Below, piece by piece: positions 27,700-38,224 of a DNA stretch of 64,000 bases; position 1 is the first letter of the stretch; every line of letters begins with the position of its first letter. Made by a program: the position numbers and the translations under genes. The DNA is from Shewanella intestini (GTDB taxonomy: Bacteria; Pseudomonadota; Gammaproteobacteria; Enterobacterales; Shewanellaceae), in assembly GCF_018221465.1 (NCBI RefSeq), contig NZ_JAAIKR010000002.1:248001-312000 (forward strand), in the 5' to 3' direction. A model generated the notes under the pieces. It was not told where the DNA came from. It was given only the letters and a program-made list of their open reading frames with translations, and made no database searches.

Positions 27700-28804
27700 C
27701 ACTGTCGACAGCAGAATCGATTTGTCCTACAAGGTATGACGATACTTCAACTTCTTGCGGTGCAACTTGTACCGCATCACTTTCTAACCAGTTTTTCATC
27801 CAAGGTAATGGATTAGTTTGTTCAGCGTATGGTTGAATTAAATTAACCGACTTCATCCGCTGATTAGTAATGTATTCAACATATTGACATAAAATCTGTT
27901 CATTTAAACCAATCATTGAACCGTCTTTAAACAAGTATTTCGCCCATTCTTTTTCTTGTTCAGCCGCTTCTAAAAATAAATTAAATGCTTCAGGTTCACA
28001 TTCTTTAGCAATTTCAGCCATTTCAGGGTCGTCTTTGCCGCCTTGCATTAACTGTAAAATGTGTTGGGTACCATTAAGGTGTAATGCTTCGTCTCTGGCA
28101 ATTAAGCGAATGATTTTTGCGTTGCCTTCCATTAACTTACGTTCAGCAAAAGCAAACGAACAAGCAAAACTAACGTAAAAACGAATGGCTTCAAGTGCGT
28201 TAACTGACATCATACATAAGTACAGTGCTTTTTTAAGTTCACGTGAGTTAACCGTAATAGTTTGGCCATTAATGGTGTGGGTGCCATCACCATGAACTTC
28301 ATGCACTTGAGTTAAATGGATCAGTTTGTCGTAATAATGGGCAATATCACCGGCACGTTTTAGAATTTCTTCATTTTGCACGATATCATCAAACACAACG
28401 CCGGGATCGTTAACGATATTACGAATAATATGGGTATATGAACGCGAGTGGATAGTTTCAGAAAAAGACCATGTTTCAATCCATGTTTCCAGCTCAGGTA
28501 TTGATACCAAAGGTAAAAATGCCACGTTAGGTGAACGGCCTTGAATCGAGTCGAGCAGGGTTTGGTATTTCAAATTAGAAATGAAAATGTGCTTTTCGTG
28601 ATCAGGAAGTGAGCCATAATCAATTTTATCGCGGCTGACGTCGACTTCTTCTGGTCGCCAAAAGAATGATAATTGTTTTTCAATTAACTTTTCAAAAACT
28701 TCATATTTTTGTTGATCATATCGAGCAACGTTAACCGGTTGACCAAAGAACATTGGTTCTGTTGTTGGGTCGTTTGGTGTTTGACAAAAAGTAGAGTAAG
28801 CCAT
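27674..28804 (-). CDS. nrdB: Class Ia ribonucleotide reductase, beta subunit
   Basis: 376 residues, equal to E. coli NrdB. Holds the diiron-tyrosyl radical needed by NrdA to reduce ribonucleoside diphosphates. Iron ligands and the radical tyrosine are seen in [18 protein letters not shown] (first E-x-x-H pair and Y of SYT), and the second ligand set in [15 protein letters not shown]. The C-terminal tail ends [10 protein letters not shown], the flexible tail that docks on NrdA. It is 48 bp after nrdA with a hairpin between them. Confidence 0.97.
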   Translation of the reverse strand: MAYSTFCQTPNDPTTEPMFFGQPVNVARYDQQKYEVFEKLIEKQLSFFWRPEEVDVSRDKIDYGSLPDHEKHIFISNLKYQTLLDSIQGRSPNVAFLPLVSIPELETWIETWSFSETIHSRSYTHIIRNIVNDPGVVFDDIVQNEEILKRAGDIAHYYDKLIHLTQVHEVHGDGTHTINGQTITVNSRELKKALYLCMMSVNALEAIRFYVSFACSFAFAERKLMEGNAKIIRLIARDEALHLNGTQHILQLMQGGKDDPEMAEIAKECEPEAFNLFLEAAEQEKEWAKYLFKDGSMIGLNEQILCQYVEYITNQRMKSVNLIQPYAEQTNPLPWMKNWLESDAVQVAPQEVEVSSYLVGQIDSAVDSDEFADFDL

Positions 28805-28820
28805 TTTTTCAATCCTAAAA

Positions 28821-28839
28821 TAGCGGGTCGCGCCCGCTA
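28821..28839 (-). repeat. Intercistronic hairpin between nrdA and nrdB
   Basis: TAGCGGG (28821-28827), 5-base loop, CCCGCTA (28833-28839). On the minus strand it is followed by TTTTAGG, so it resembles a weak terminator and may set the nrdA to nrdB ratio or protect the nrdA message. Confidence 0.6.
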
Positions 28840-28852
28840 ATTGAAACTATTA

Positions 28853-31141
28853 TTAAATTTTACACGCGCCGCCAGCACAGTCATCATCTTCTTTTTCAAC
28901 CGAGGTAATATCGTCGTGTTGATCTGATGCGCCATCGCGAGTGTTATGATAATACAAGGTTTTTACACCAAGTTTGTATGCTGTGAGCAAGTCTTTTAAT
29001 AGCGTTTGCATCGGCACTTTTTGATTATCAAAACGAGTTGGATCGTAGTTTGTGTTTGCCGAAATTGACTGGTCAACAAACTTTTGCATTAAACCCACTA
29101 AGGTTAAATAGCCCTCATTGCTTGGCATATTCCAAAGCAGCTCATATTGATCTTTAAGTTTGTCAAAATCAGGTACGACTTGCTTTAACTGACCATCTTT
29201 ACTGGCTTTAACACTAATTAAACCTCGTGGTGGTTCAATACCATTTGTTGCATTGGAGATTTGCGACGAGGTTTCAGATGGCATCAATGCTGACAGGGTT
29301 GAGTTACGTAAACCGTATTGTTGAATGTCACTGCGCAGCGATTCCCAATCCATGTGTAAAGGTTCATCGCATACGTTATCTAATGCTCGCTTGTACGTGT
29401 CGATTGGTAAAATACCTTTAGCATACGTCGTCTCATTAAATAACGGACACGCGCCTTGCTCTTTTGCTAAATTCATCGAGGCTTTTAGCAAATAAAACTG
29501 AATGGCTTCAAAGGTTTTGTGAGTTAGATTATTACCTGAGCCATCGGAATAACGTTTGCCATTTTTGGCTAAATAATTAGCAAAGTTAATGACACCTATG
29601 CCTAAGGTTCTGCGGTTCATTGAACCGAGTTGTGCAGATTTAATCGGGTAGTCTTGATAATCAAGTAAATTATCTAGTGCACGAACGGCAAGATCAGACA
29701 AAGATTCTAGCTCTGAAAGTTCCTTAATTGCGCCAAGGTTTAATGCCGATAAGGTACAAAGAGCAATTTCACCTTCTGGGTCATTAATATTATTGAGTGG
29801 TTTAGTTGGTAATGCAATTTCTAAACAGAGGTTAGATTGTTTAATTGGTGCAATACTTGGATCAAACGGGCTATGTGTGTTGCAGTGGTCAACGTTTTGA
29901 ATATAAATGCGACCAGTTGAAGCGCGCTCTTGCATCATTAATGAAAACAGTTCAACGGCTTTGATTGTATTGCGTCGTATTGTGCTATCTGCTTCATACA
30001 AGTTATATAAACGCTCAAACTCAACTTGATCTGCAAAGAAAGCATCATATAGACCAGGTACGTCAGATGGACTAAATAAACTGATGTCTTGATTTTTTAT
30101 TAAGCGCTGATACATGAGTTTGTTTAATTGTACCCCATAATCTAAATGACGCACGCGATTATCATCGACACCACGGTTGTTTTTGAGAACCAGTAATGAC
30201 TCGACTTCTAAATGCCAAATGGGGTAGAAAAGGGTAGCTGCACCGCCTCGTACTCCACCTTGTGAGCACGATTTAACAGCGGTTTGAAAATATTTATAAA
30301 AAGGTAAACAACCGGTATGAAATGCTTCCCCCCCACGAATTGGACTGCCTAATGCACGGATGCGACCTGCATTAATACCAATCCCTGCACGTTGGCTGAC
30401 ATATTTCACAATTGAAGACGCGGTGGCGTTAATTGAATCTAAACTGTCATCACATTCTATTAATACGCAAGAACTAAATTGACGCGTTGGTGTGCGTACA
30501 CCGGCCATGATAGGCGTCGGTAACGAAATTTTAAATGTTGATGTGGCGTCATAAAAATTTTTGACATACTGAAGGCGAGTTTCTTTAGGATATTTTGCAA
30601 ACAGACATGCGGCAACAAGAATATATAAAAACTGAGCACTTTCATATATTTCGTGTGTTACCCGGTTTTGAACTAAATATTTGCCTTCTAATTGCTTCAC
30701 TGCGGCGTAAGAGAAGTTCATATCTCGCCAGTGATCAATATAAGAATCAAGCAGATCAATTTCATCTTTGGAGTAATCAGCTAAGATATGGGTGTCATAC
30801 TTACCTAACTCTACTAGCTTAGTCAAATGGTCATACAGTTTTGGTGGCTCAAAACGACCAAAAGCTTTCTTGCGAAGATGAAAAATGGCTAAACGAGCAG
30901 CAAGGAACTGATAATCCGGTGATTCAGGGGAAATAAGATCTGCCGCTGCTTTAATAATGGTTTCATGAATTGCTTCAGTAGGGATCCCATCAAAAAACTG
31001 CAAATGCGAACGAAGTTCAACTTCAGAAACAGAGACATTTTGCAGCCCTTTTGCAGCCCATGTAATGACTCGGTGGATTTTTTCTAAATCAATTGTTTCA
31101 CGTTCGCCACTGCGCTTAGTGACCATCAAATTGCTATTCAT
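28853..31141 (-). CDS. nrdA: Class Ia ribonucleotide reductase, alpha subunit
   Basis: 762 residues (E. coli 761). N-terminal ATP-cone for overall activity control (VTKRSGERETIDLEKIHRVI, about 7-26), the ten-stranded barrel with the active-site cysteines (FSSCVLIECDDS, and CLEIALPTKPLN with N-x-CLEI), and the C-terminal redox pair in CAGGACKI. Reduces ribonucleotides to deoxyribonucleotides under aerobic conditions. First gene of the operon; control sites for NrdR and DnaA are 190-310 bp upstream of its start, so the leader is long. Confidence 0.97.
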   Translation of the reverse strand: MNSNLMVTKRSGERETIDLEKIHRVITWAAKGLQNVSVSEVELRSHLQFFDGIPTEAIHETIIKAAADLISPESPDYQFLAARLAIFHLRKKAFGRFEPPKLYDHLTKLVELGKYDTHILADYSKDEIDLLDSYIDHWRDMNFSYAAVKQLEGKYLVQNRVTHEIYESAQFLYILVAACLFAKYPKETRLQYVKNFYDATSTFKISLPTPIMAGVRTPTRQFSSCVLIECDDSLDSINATASSIVKYVSQRAGIGINAGRIRALGSPIRGGEAFHTGCLPFYKYFQTAVKSCSQGGVRGGAATLFYPIWHLEVESLLVLKNNRGVDDNRVRHLDYGVQLNKLMYQRLIKNQDISLFSPSDVPGLYDAFFADQVEFERLYNLYEADSTIRRNTIKAVELFSLMMQERASTGRIYIQNVDHCNTHSPFDPSIAPIKQSNLCLEIALPTKPLNNINDPEGEIALCTLSALNLGAIKELSELESLSDLAVRALDNLLDYQDYPIKSAQLGSMNRRTLGIGVINFANYLAKNGKRYSDGSGNNLTHKTFEAIQFYLLKASMNLAKEQGACPLFNETTYAKGILPIDTYKRALDNVCDEPLHMDWESLRSDIQQYGLRNSTLSALMPSETSSQISNATNGIEPPRGLISVKASKDGQLKQVVPDFDKLKDQYELLWNMPSNEGYLTLVGLMQKFVDQSISANTNYDPTRFDNQKVPMQTLLKDLLTAYKLGVKTLYYHNTRDGASDQHDDITSVEKEDDDCAGGACKI

Positions 31142-31332
31142 TGAAGGGTGCCTTGCATTTTGTTTTTTAATATCTCGACGGCATTAGATCACCTTTTTGA
31201 TCCATTCACCAACGGCGTTAGTGTTGAATACTTAGGTGAAACTAGGTTTATTTTACGATTATAGGTTGTAAAAATAAGCCTTTTTTGAATAACAACGCTC
31301 ATTATAGAGTTGTGTCTTTCAATTTGTTTGGC

Positions 31333-31348
31333 ACACAAGATATGGTGT
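31333..31348. promoter_or_regulatory. NrdR box 1
   Basis: ACACAAGATATGGTGT matches the NrdR consensus ACACWATATATWGTGT at 14 of 16 positions. About 190 bp before nrdA. NrdR is the ATP/dATP-sensing repressor of reductase genes. Confidence 0.85.
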
Positions 31349-31363
31349 TGTTTAATTAATATA

Positions 31364-31379
31364 ATACAAGATAGTGAGG
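31364..31379. promoter_or_regulatory. NrdR box 2
   Basis: ATACAAGATAGTGAGG, 11 of 16 to the NrdR consensus, begins exactly 31 bp from the start of box 1, the usual three-helical-turn spacing of paired NrdR boxes. It adjoins a TATTAT-like -10 on the minus strand. Confidence 0.75.
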
Positions 31380-31417
31380 TTTTAATTGATTTGCAAGCCA
31401 CAATTAATTGAACATCT

Positions 31418-31426
31418 TGTGGATAA
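31418..31426 (-). promoter_or_regulatory. DnaA box upstream of nrdA
   Basis: Perfect TTATCCACA on the minus strand. In E. coli nrdAB is also bound by DnaA, which links nucleotide supply to replication. Confidence 0.75.
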
Positions 31427-31437
31427 CTACCCAATAA

Positions 31438-31446
31438 TTGTCCACA
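31438..31446 (+). promoter_or_regulatory. Second DnaA box, one mismatch
   Basis: TTGTCCACA, one base from TTATCCACA, in opposite orientation to the perfect box and 11 bases away from it. Confidence 0.55.
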
Positions 31447-31816
31447 GTTAGTATCGACTTACTCGCGAAATCAAACCATAGCGGAATGTACGCAGCGTGA
31501 CATAACACCAACTTCTACATTTTGCCGAAACGATCGCCATAAATAAATGTTGTTTCGCTAATTGATCGCTACTTAATTAAACAATTACGGTTTATTTGCT
31601 GACGAATATGTCGCGCTGAAATAATGCAAACGAAAGGTGAGTAAGAAATAATTTCATAGGGCTGATATCGAGCAGAAAATGGCTCCTTTATCCTAGGAAT
31701 ATATTTAAAAGCACGATAAACCAACGTGACAATCAGTCGCTATTAGTACCCACACCAGCATTAGTATTAATATCTGTCATTTAGCAAATAAAGTGACTGC
31801 ATGTGTCTGTTTGGCA

Positions 31817-32473
31817 TTAATCAAATAAAACTGCAAATTCAAGTGGATGATGGAATCGGTATTTGGCAGGCCAGTGGCAGGGTTCATCGTGCTTATTAAT
31901 GTAACCCCATAGCGCAACACCACCAATCATATTGGCATTTTGAGCGGCAATTAAATCTCGCTCTGCATCACCAATATATAAAATGTGTTCGCAATTAACT
32001 TGTAATTGCTGCGCAGCTAACAACATAGGTGCGGTATGGGGTTTTGAATGGGTCGTGGAGTTACCACTAATGATCGTCACGCTTTGTTGTGTTAAGCCTA
32101 ATGTGTGAACTAATGGCCGCGTAAAGCAAGCATGCTTATTGGTGACAATCCCAATAGGAATATTTTTGTCAGCTAAGATTGCTAATAATGGTGCAATACC
32201 CTCGTACAAATGTGCATGTTTGCCATTAATTTGGGTATAGCGCTGAAGTAATTGTTGCTGGATTTGTGCTTGCACAGCTTCAGGTTCATCGGGGATCGCC
32301 GCTTTAACTAAATGTAAGCTGCCGTGTGAAGCGGCATTTCGTAAATGTGTTGCAGATTTAATGGGGTAACCTGCGGCTTGTAAACTGTCATTTAATGCAG
32401 CGATTAAATCAGGTGCAGTATCTGCTAACGTACCGTCTAAATCAAACAGCACTGCGTGAATAGTCTTTAACAT
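31817..32473 (-). CDS. HAD-family phosphatase (Gph- or MupP-like)
   Basis: 218 residues from the ATG at 32473 (GAGC before it serves as ribosome site; an ATG 21 bp upstream is less likely). HAD motif I is FDLDGTLADT, motif II VTNKH with the following helix, motif III/IV GDAERDLIAAQNA. This is the phosphoglycolate phosphatase subfamily. In several gammaproteobacteria the gene next to ubiG is MupP, which removes phosphate from N-acetylmuramic acid 6-phosphate in cell-wall recycling and is often mislabelled Gph; position favours MupP here, but sequence alone does not decide. It lies 152 bp after ubiG on the same strand, with a hairpin (32593-32617) between. Confidence 0.85.
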   Translation of the reverse strand: MLKTIHAVLFDLDGTLADTAPDLIAALNDSLQAAGYPIKSATHLRNAASHGSLHLVKAAIPDEPEAVQAQIQQQLLQRYTQINGKHAHLYEGIAPLLAILADKNIPIGIVTNKHACFTRPLVHTLGLTQQSVTIISGNSTTHSKPHTAPMLLAAQQLQVNCEHILYIGDAERDLIAAQNANMIGGVALWGYINKHDEPCHWPAKYRFHHPLEFAVLFD

Positions 32474-32592
32474 TGTAATTGCTCGATTATGCAAATATGC
32501 ATATGTAAGTTAACTAGCTGACAATAGAATACGTATAAGAGGTTTTGCTATGATGACTTGGTTTTACTGCTTATTTAATTGCTCAAAGTGAT

Positions 32593-32617
32593 GCCATTGT
32601 ATCGCGGACACAATGGC
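32593..32617 (-). repeat. Hairpin between ubiG and the phosphatase gene
   Basis: GCCATTGT (32593-32600) and ACAATGGC (32610-32617), 8-bp perfect stem with a 9-base loop, directly after the ubiG stop. No T-run. Confidence 0.5.
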
Positions 32618-32625
32618 AACCGTAT

Positions 32626-33348
32626 CTACACAATTTTTTGTGTGGCAATCATGTAATTAACATCAACACGTTGAGTGTATTTAAATACACCAGATATTGG
32701 GTTGTAAGTTATGCCAAGCGCATCTTTACAAATTAAATCAGTGTTATCCACTAAACCAATTAATTCAGACGGTTTTATAAACTTATTATGTTCATGGGTG
32801 CCAACGGGGAGCATTTTTAAGATATATTCAGCACCAACAATCGTTTGTAAATACGACATGATGTTACGGTTAATAGTTGAGAAAAAAACAAATCCACCGG
32901 GTTTTACCATGTCACAGCATGCTTGTATGACTGATTGCGGATCTGGGACGTGCTCTAACATTTCCATACAGGTAACCACATCGTACTGAGCTGTGTGCTC
33001 ATCGCGATGTTGCTCCGCGGTGTTCTTTAAATAGGTCAATGCGACTTCGGCTTCCAATGCGTGTAGTTTAGCCACCTCTAATGGTTCATTGCCCATGTCC
33101 AAACCCGTCACATTAGCACCAATTTTGGCCATACTTTCAGCAAGAATACCGCCGCCACAACCTACATCGAGTACTTGTTTACCGAAAATGCCACCACTGG
33201 TTCTGTCGATGTAATTTAATCTTAATGGGTTCAATTGATGTAAAGGTTTAAAGTCGCCCTCAGGATCCCACCATGATTCAGCCATTGCTTCAAATTTGGC
33301 AATTTCTTGCAGGTCGACGTTCAACTCATCCGTTGTTTGTTGTGACAT
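32626..33348 (-). CDS. ubiG: Ubiquinone O-methyltransferase
   Basis: Methylates the two hydroxyl intermediates of ubiquinone synthesis with S-adenosylmethionine. 240 residues from the ATG at 33348, equal to E. coli UbiG; TAGGTGAAAAC is its ribosome site and overlaps the GTG that would be the alternative start. The signature [17 protein letters not shown] (N-terminal) is followed by SAM motif [14 protein letters not shown] (about 62-74) and [13 protein letters not shown]. Divergent from gyrA, the arrangement known in Shewanella and enterobacteria. Confidence 0.96.
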   Translation of the reverse strand: MSQQTTDELNVDLQEIAKFEAMAESWWDPEGDFKPLHQLNPLRLNYIDRTSGGIFGKQVLDVGCGGGILAESMAKIGANVTGLDMGNEPLEVAKLHALEAEVALTYLKNTAEQHRDEHTAQYDVVTCMEMLEHVPDPQSVIQACCDMVKPGGFVFFSTINRNIMSYLQTIVGAEYILKMLPVGTHEHNKFIKPSELIGLVDNTDLICKDALGITYNPISGVFKYTQRVDVNYMIATQKIV

Positions 33349-33851
33349 TGTTTTCACCTAGTTGACTTTTTTGCACATTATAACGTTATGTGTTTGACGA
33401 TAAACAGTCTTGCTCACAACATTTGTCATTTGTAATAAGATAAATAACGATTTTAAACATTGAATGAAAGTGAATGGTAAAAATGGTACGAAAGTGCACT
33501 GTTAACAAATGACTTGCAACATGAGTTGGGGTAACAAGTCTACATTTCTTCAGTTTTAAGCGGCAATAATGAAAGCGATTTTGCAAATGATTTAATTATT
33601 TTGCTTTGATTGGCGAGGTAATCATTTATCAGCAAAAGACTTGATTAATTATTATTCGCTAGTGGTGGTTTTATGACCTAAGTTGCTCAAAAATATAAGC
33701 AGTTTTGATAAATAACCGACAAATAATAAATAGAAACCCCTTAGCGCTAGCGACAAATTTATTCTGTGTTAGAATGCCAAATCACGTTTAAAAGCCAAAC
33801 TGTAATATGGACGTTTTGCAGTGAGCTAATTTTCAGGGGAACGAGCAGTTT
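33349..33851. other. ubiG-gyrA divergent region, 503 bp
   Basis: AT-rich intergenic DNA with no credible gene. It should hold the ubiG and gyrA promoters; a TTAGAAT near 33768 could be a -10 for gyrA. No repeat or clear operator seen. Confidence 0.45.
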
Positions 33852-36551
33852 ATGACTGATCTGGCATCATCAATTTCGCCAATTAACATTGAAGACGAAC
33901 TTAAGAATTCGTACCTAGATTATGCAATGAGTGTAATTGTAGGTCGTGCATTACCCGATGTTCGTGACGGTTTAAAGCCGGTCCATCGCCGTGTGCTATT
34001 CGCGATGAACGAACTAAAAAACGATTGGAACAAACCATATAAAAAATCCGCTCGTGTTGTCGGTGACGTGATTGGTAAATACCATCCACACGGTGACTCA
34101 GCTGTTTACGATACTATTGTTCGTATGGCGCAGCCTTTTTCATTGCGTTATACACTTGTAGACGGTCAAGGTAACTTCGGTTCGGTTGACGGTGACTCAG
34201 CAGCAGCAATGCGTTACACCGAAATCCGCATGGAAAAGTTAGCCCACTCTTTATTGGCGGACCTTGAAAAAGAAACGGTTGATTATGTGCCTAACTATGA
34301 CGGCACAGAACATATTCCTGCTGTGCTGCCTACACGAGTACCTAACCTATTAATTAATGGTTCTTCTGGTATTGCGGTTGGGATGGCAACGAACATTCCG
34401 CCGCACAATATTACAGAAGTCGTTAATGGTTGCTTAGCATTAATTGCAGAGCCAAGTCTGTCAATTGAACAATTGATGGAACATATCCCAGGGCCTGACT
34501 TCCCAACTGCTGCGACGATTAATGGTCGTAAAGGCATTATTGATGCTTATAAAACGGGTCGTGGCCGCGCAGTTATGCGCTCAAAAGCAGACATCGAAGA
34601 AGAAAATGGTCGCGAACGTATTATCGTGACTGAAATTCCTTATCAAGTTAACAAAGCACGTTTAATTGAAAAAATAGCTGAACTTGTTAAAGATAAAAAA
34701 ATTGAAGGTATCAGTGGTCTACGTGATGAGTCTGACAAAGACGGCATGCGTATTGTCATTGAAATCAAACGCGGTGAAGTGGGTGAAGTTGTATTAAACA
34801 ATTTATATGCTCAAACGCAAATGCAGTGTTCTTTTGGTATTAACATGGTGGCGTTGACTAACGGTCAACCTAAACTATTTAACTTAAAAGAAATGCTAGA
34901 GTGTTTTATTCTTCATCGTCGTGAAGTTGTTACTCGTCGCACCGTATTTGAATTACGTAAAGCGCGTGACCGTGCTCATATTCTTGAGTCACTTGCGATC
35001 GCACTTGCCAACATTGACCCAATTATTGCGTTAATTAAAGCATCGCCAACCCCAGCTGAAGCAAAAGTTAAATTAGTTGCTCAAGGTTGGAAACTAGGTA
35101 ATGTGCAAGGCATGCTTGAAAAAGCCGGTGATGATGCTGCTCGTCCTGAATGGTTAGAACCAGAATATGGTATTCGTGATGGCGAATACTTCTTAACTGA
35201 GCAACAAGCCCAAGCCATTCTTGAGTTACGTTTACACCGCTTAACCGGTCTTGAACATGACAAGATCCTTGCTGAATATGAAGAACTGCTTGAAGTCATT
35301 GCTGGTTTACTCTTTATTTTGCGTAGCCCAGAACGTTTAATGGAAGTGATTCAAGAAGAATTACATGAGATTCTTGAGCAATACGGCGATGAACGTCGCA
35401 CAGTCATTAATCAAAATGAAGTTGATATGAGTCTTGAAGACTTAATTAACGAAGAAGATGTCGTGGTGACATTATCTCATATGGGGTATGCCAAGTATCA
35501 ACCACTAACCGATTACCAAGCGCAGCGTCGTGGCGGTAAAGGCAAAGCAGCAACAAAAGTCAAAGACGAAGATTTCGTTGAGAAACTATTAGTTGCTAAT
35601 ACCCATGACACCATTTTGTGTTTCTCTGATTTTGGTAAAATGTACTGGTTAAAAGTATATCAATTACCATTAGCTAGCCGTACAGCTCGTGGTCGTCCAA
35701 TTATTAACTTATTACCTTTATCCGACGGTGAGCGTATTACGGCGATTTTACCAGTTCGTGAATATGCTGATGATAAGTACATTGTCATGGCGACGGCTCA
35801 CGGTACAGTTAAGAAAACTGCGCTAACGGCTTATAGCAACCCACGTGCTAATGGCATTATTGCGGTAAACCTAAAAGATGACGACCAATTAATTGGTGTC
35901 GACATTACTAACGGCAGTGACGACATCATGTTGTTCTCTAACGAAGGTAAAGTGGTTCGCTTTAATGAAAAAGTGCGTGATTCTGAAACTGGTGAAGTGA
36001 AGAAAGATCCTGAAACGGGTGAAGACTTAATTGCCATCCGTCCTATGGGCCGTACTGCAACTGGTGTTCGTGGTATTAAGCTTGAAGATGGTCAAAAAGT
36101 GGTATCGATGATCATTCCAAAAGCCGAAGGTGATATCTTAACTGTCACAGAAAATGGCTATGGTAAACGTACAGATCTTGGTGAATATCCAGCTAAGAGT
36201 CGCGGTACTAAAGGTGTTGTTTCGATCAAAGTGAGTGAACGTAATGGCGCAGTTGTTGGCGCGGTTCAAGTGAGTGGCTCTGATGAAATTATGCTAATTA
36301 GTAACAAGGGCACATTAGTTCGTACTCCAGCAGAAGGGGTATCGCTAATTGGTCGTAATACACAAGGTGTGACGATAATTCGTACCGCAGACGATGAAAG
36401 CGTTGTTGGTCTTCAACGTATTGAAGAAATTCAAGATGAAGTTGTACTAGACGAAGAGGGTAACCCGATTGTCGCTGAGGTTATTGAAAGTACTGAAGCT
36501 GAACAAACACCGACAACAAATGAAAATGACGATGCTCAGCCAGCTGAATAA
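33852..36551 (+). CDS. gyrA: DNA gyrase subunit A
   Basis: 899 residues. N-terminal breakage-reunion domain with the catalytic tyrosine Y122 (AMRYTEIRM) and quinolone-pocket sequence [16 protein letters not shown]83 and D87 are both unchanged, so there is no common quinolone-resistance allele. The C-terminal DNA-wrapping domain starts near 530 and has the GyrA box QRRGGKG (558-564). The tail (last 35 residues) is acidic. Together with GyrB it introduces negative supercoils. The long gap upstream and the terminator after it make it a single-gene unit. Ribosome site AGGGGAACGAG. Confidence 0.98.
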   Translation: MTDLASSISPINIEDELKNSYLDYAMSVIVGRALPDVRDGLKPVHRRVLFAMNELKNDWNKPYKKSARVVGDVIGKYHPHGDSAVYDTIVRMAQPFSLRYTLVDGQGNFGSVDGDSAAAMRYTEIRMEKLAHSLLADLEKETVDYVPNYDGTEHIPAVLPTRVPNLLINGSSGIAVGMATNIPPHNITEVVNGCLALIAEPSLSIEQLMEHIPGPDFPTAATINGRKGIIDAYKTGRGRAVMRSKADIEEENGRERIIVTEIPYQVNKARLIEKIAELVKDKKIEGISGLRDESDKDGMRIVIEIKRGEVGEVVLNNLYAQTQMQCSFGINMVALTNGQPKLFNLKEMLECFILHRREVVTRRTVFELRKARDRAHILESLAIALANIDPIIALIKASPTPAEAKVKLVAQGWKLGNVQGMLEKAGDDAARPEWLEPEYGIRDGEYFLTEQQAQAILELRLHRLTGLEHDKILAEYEELLEVIAGLLFILRSPERLMEVIQEELHEILEQYGDERRTVINQNEVDMSLEDLINEEDVVVTLSHMGYAKYQPLTDYQAQRRGGKGKAATKVKDEDFVEKLLVANTHDTILCFSDFGKMYWLKVYQLPLASRTARGRPIINLLPLSDGERITAILPVREYADDKYIVMATAHGTVKKTALTAYSNPRANGIIAVNLKDDDQLIGVDITNGSDDIMLFSNEGKVVRFNEKVRDSETGEVKKDPETGEDLIAIRPMGRTATGVRGIKLEDGQKVVSMIIPKAEGDILTVTENGYGKRTDLGEYPAKSRGTKGVVSIKVSERNGAVVGAVQVSGSDEIMLISNKGTLVRTPAEGVSLIGRNTQGVTIIRTADDESVVGLQRIEEIQDEVVLDEEGNPIVAEVIESTEAEQTPTTNENDDAQPAE

Positions 36552-36571
36552 ATAAACATCATTCATTTTTA

Positions 36572-36600
36572 AAAAAGAGCGCCTGTTGGCGCTCTTTTTG
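36572..36600 (+). terminator. gyrA terminator
   Basis: GAGCGCC (36577-36583), TGTT loop, GGCGCTC (36588-36594), then TTTTT; A-run before the stem. Confidence 0.92.
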
Positions 36601-36720
36601 TTTTATTAATCAAAATAAGTTATTCATCTCAAATGCAAATATTTCACTATTCATTAGAGATTATAATTCATAAGATGATTAACCAATAAGTTTAACTGAT
36701 GAAGTGTAAAGGAGTAATCT

Positions 36721-37815
36721 GTGACAACGACGTATAATTTCTGTGCCGGCCCGGCGATGTTACCTGCCGATGTAATGTTAAAAGCACAAAAGGAATTAAT
36801 TAATTGGAATGGATTAGGCACCTCTGTAATGGAAGTTAGCCATCGCAGTAAAGAATTTATTGCCCTAGCTGAACAAGCTGAAGCCGATTTACGCCAATTA
36901 ATGCACATTCCTGATAACTATAAAGTGCTGTTTATGCATGGCGGTGGCCGCGCGCAGTTTTCAAATATCGTCAATAATTTTCTTGGTGACAATGGCCGCG
37001 CTTTATATTTAACCTCAGGCCAATGGTCTCGTGCCGCAGTTAAAGAAGCAAAATTATTAGTTGGCGAAGAAGCGATAGATGAACTTACAATCGTTAACCA
37101 AGACGACGGTGTAAAAGTGGTTACGTTACCCAAACTCATTGGCGATAAAAATGATTACCGTTTCGTACATTATTGTCCAAATGAAACTGTTGATGGTATT
37201 GAGATTTTTGAAAACTTAACCAGCCCGTGGCCGGTGATTGCAGATATGTCATCAACCATCATGTCTCGTGAAATAGATGTATCGCAATTTGCCGTTATTT
37301 ATGCAGGTGCTCAAAAGAATATTGGCCCGTCTGGTTTATCATTGGTCATTGTCCATGAAGATATGTTATCTCTGCCAAGCCTCGCACAATCTTCTGTTAT
37401 GGACTATCGCGTAGCTGCTGCTAATGGTTCAATGTTTAATACTCCGCCCACATTTGCGTGGTATTTGGCTGCTGAAGTATTTAAATGGTTGACTGCATTA
37501 GGTGGTGTTAAAGCCATTGCTCAAATTAATTGTCAAAAAGCACAATTACTCTATCAGTGTATTGATGAAAATGATTTCTACGTAAATACGGTTGCAGTGT
37601 CTAACCGATCGAAAATGAATGTTACTTTCCAATTAAATGATGATGCGCTTAATAGTAAGTTCTTAGCGCAAGCACAGGCTAATGGTTTAGTGGCATTAAA
37701 AGGGCATCGTGTTGTCGGCGGCATGCGTGCTAGCATTTATAATGCTATGCCGCTATCAGGTGTTGAGGCTCTAGTTACATTTATGAATGCCTTTGCTAAA
37801 CAGCATTCTGCATAG
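36721..37815 (+). CDS. serC: Phosphoserine aminotransferase
   Basis: Converts 3-phosphohydroxypyruvate to phosphoserine (serine synthesis) and acts in pyridoxal phosphate synthesis. 364 residues, with a GTG start set by AAAGGAGTAATCT just before it. Signature [11 protein letters not shown] at the N-terminus, [13 protein letters not shown], and the PLP lysine in [11 protein letters not shown] (about 196-206). Located between gyrA and an aspartate aminotransferase as in other Shewanella; it has its own promoter after the gyrA terminator. Confidence 0.96.
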   Translation: MTTTYNFCAGPAMLPADVMLKAQKELINWNGLGTSVMEVSHRSKEFIALAEQAEADLRQLMHIPDNYKVLFMHGGGRAQFSNIVNNFLGDNGRALYLTSGQWSRAAVKEAKLLVGEEAIDELTIVNQDDGVKVVTLPKLIGDKNDYRFVHYCPNETVDGIEIFENLTSPWPVIADMSSTIMSREIDVSQFAVIYAGAQKNIGPSGLSLVIVHEDMLSLPSLAQSSVMDYRVAAANGSMFNTPPTFAWYLAAEVFKWLTALGGVKAIAQINCQKAQLLYQCIDENDFYVNTVAVSNRSKMNVTFQLNDDALNSKFLAQAQANGLVALKGHRVVGGMRASIYNAMPLSGVEALVTFMNAFAKQHSA

Positions 37816-38224
37816 AGTTAGATAACGTTGTTAACCGATTCTTTGTTGGAATAGTATTGCTAAATAGTGTGACTTAAACAGTTAGGCTGAGTAGTTATTA
37901 GTTAACATCATCGACAGACTGATAGTTCAATATAAGGCAAGGTACTATTCAAATTAGCTTAACTTTTTTTGATACAAAGGTTGATAACTGAAGATGTACA
38001 CCAAAAAGTCAATGACTATGTCATTGGCTTTTTATATGTATATACTTTTTATTGTCTTTTAGCCGAACCCTTCAGGCGACGTTTGCTGGTCATTTCTTCT
38101 GCGTTATCGGTTTCTCATGTCAACTAGCTACACATCAAAGCCGCAGTCTTGTACTAATAGCTAGTAATGCGCTGCAAAAATCAGCTCAAAAGATAAACAC
38201 GACATTGGGTGAAAGCAACCTGAC
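37816..38224. other. Gap after serC with terminator and possible dispersed repeat
   Basis: 409 bp without a credible gene. A bidirectional terminator lies at 38002-38034. The stretch 38055-38200 (containing AGCCGAACCCTTCAGGCGAC) looks like repeat DNA that I have seen next to terminators in Shewanella genomes; this is from memory and unverified, and no second copy was seen in this window. An open frame of about 58 codons runs through it but has no convincing start. Confidence 0.4.
38002..38034. terminator. Bidirectional terminator between serC and the aminotransferase
   Basis: AAAAAGTCAATGA and TCATTGGCTTTTT pair around CTATG (one G-T pair). A- and T-runs flank it, so it works for both convergent genes. 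Confidence 0.85.

Larger units (their letters stand above)
31142..31816. other. nrdA control region and gap to the phosphatase gene, 675 bp
   Basis: The nrdA leader and its NrdR/DnaA sites take up 31142-31446. The rest, 31447-31816, lies between nrdA (transcribed away) and the end of the HAD phosphatase gene; it is AT-rich and I see no gene, repeat or terminator in it. Confidence 0.6.

Noticed and set aside
31189-31434. Open frame of 81 codons upstream of nrdA
   Set aside because: It runs through the NrdR and DnaA sites, and its composition is not protein-like.
33386-33586. Open frame of 66 codons between ubiG and gyrA
   Set aside because: Serine/cysteine/histidine-rich translation of AT-rich DNA with no ribosome site, within a promoter region.
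33852-36551. Quinolone-resistance change in gyrA
   Set aside because: S83 and D87 are both the wild-type residues.
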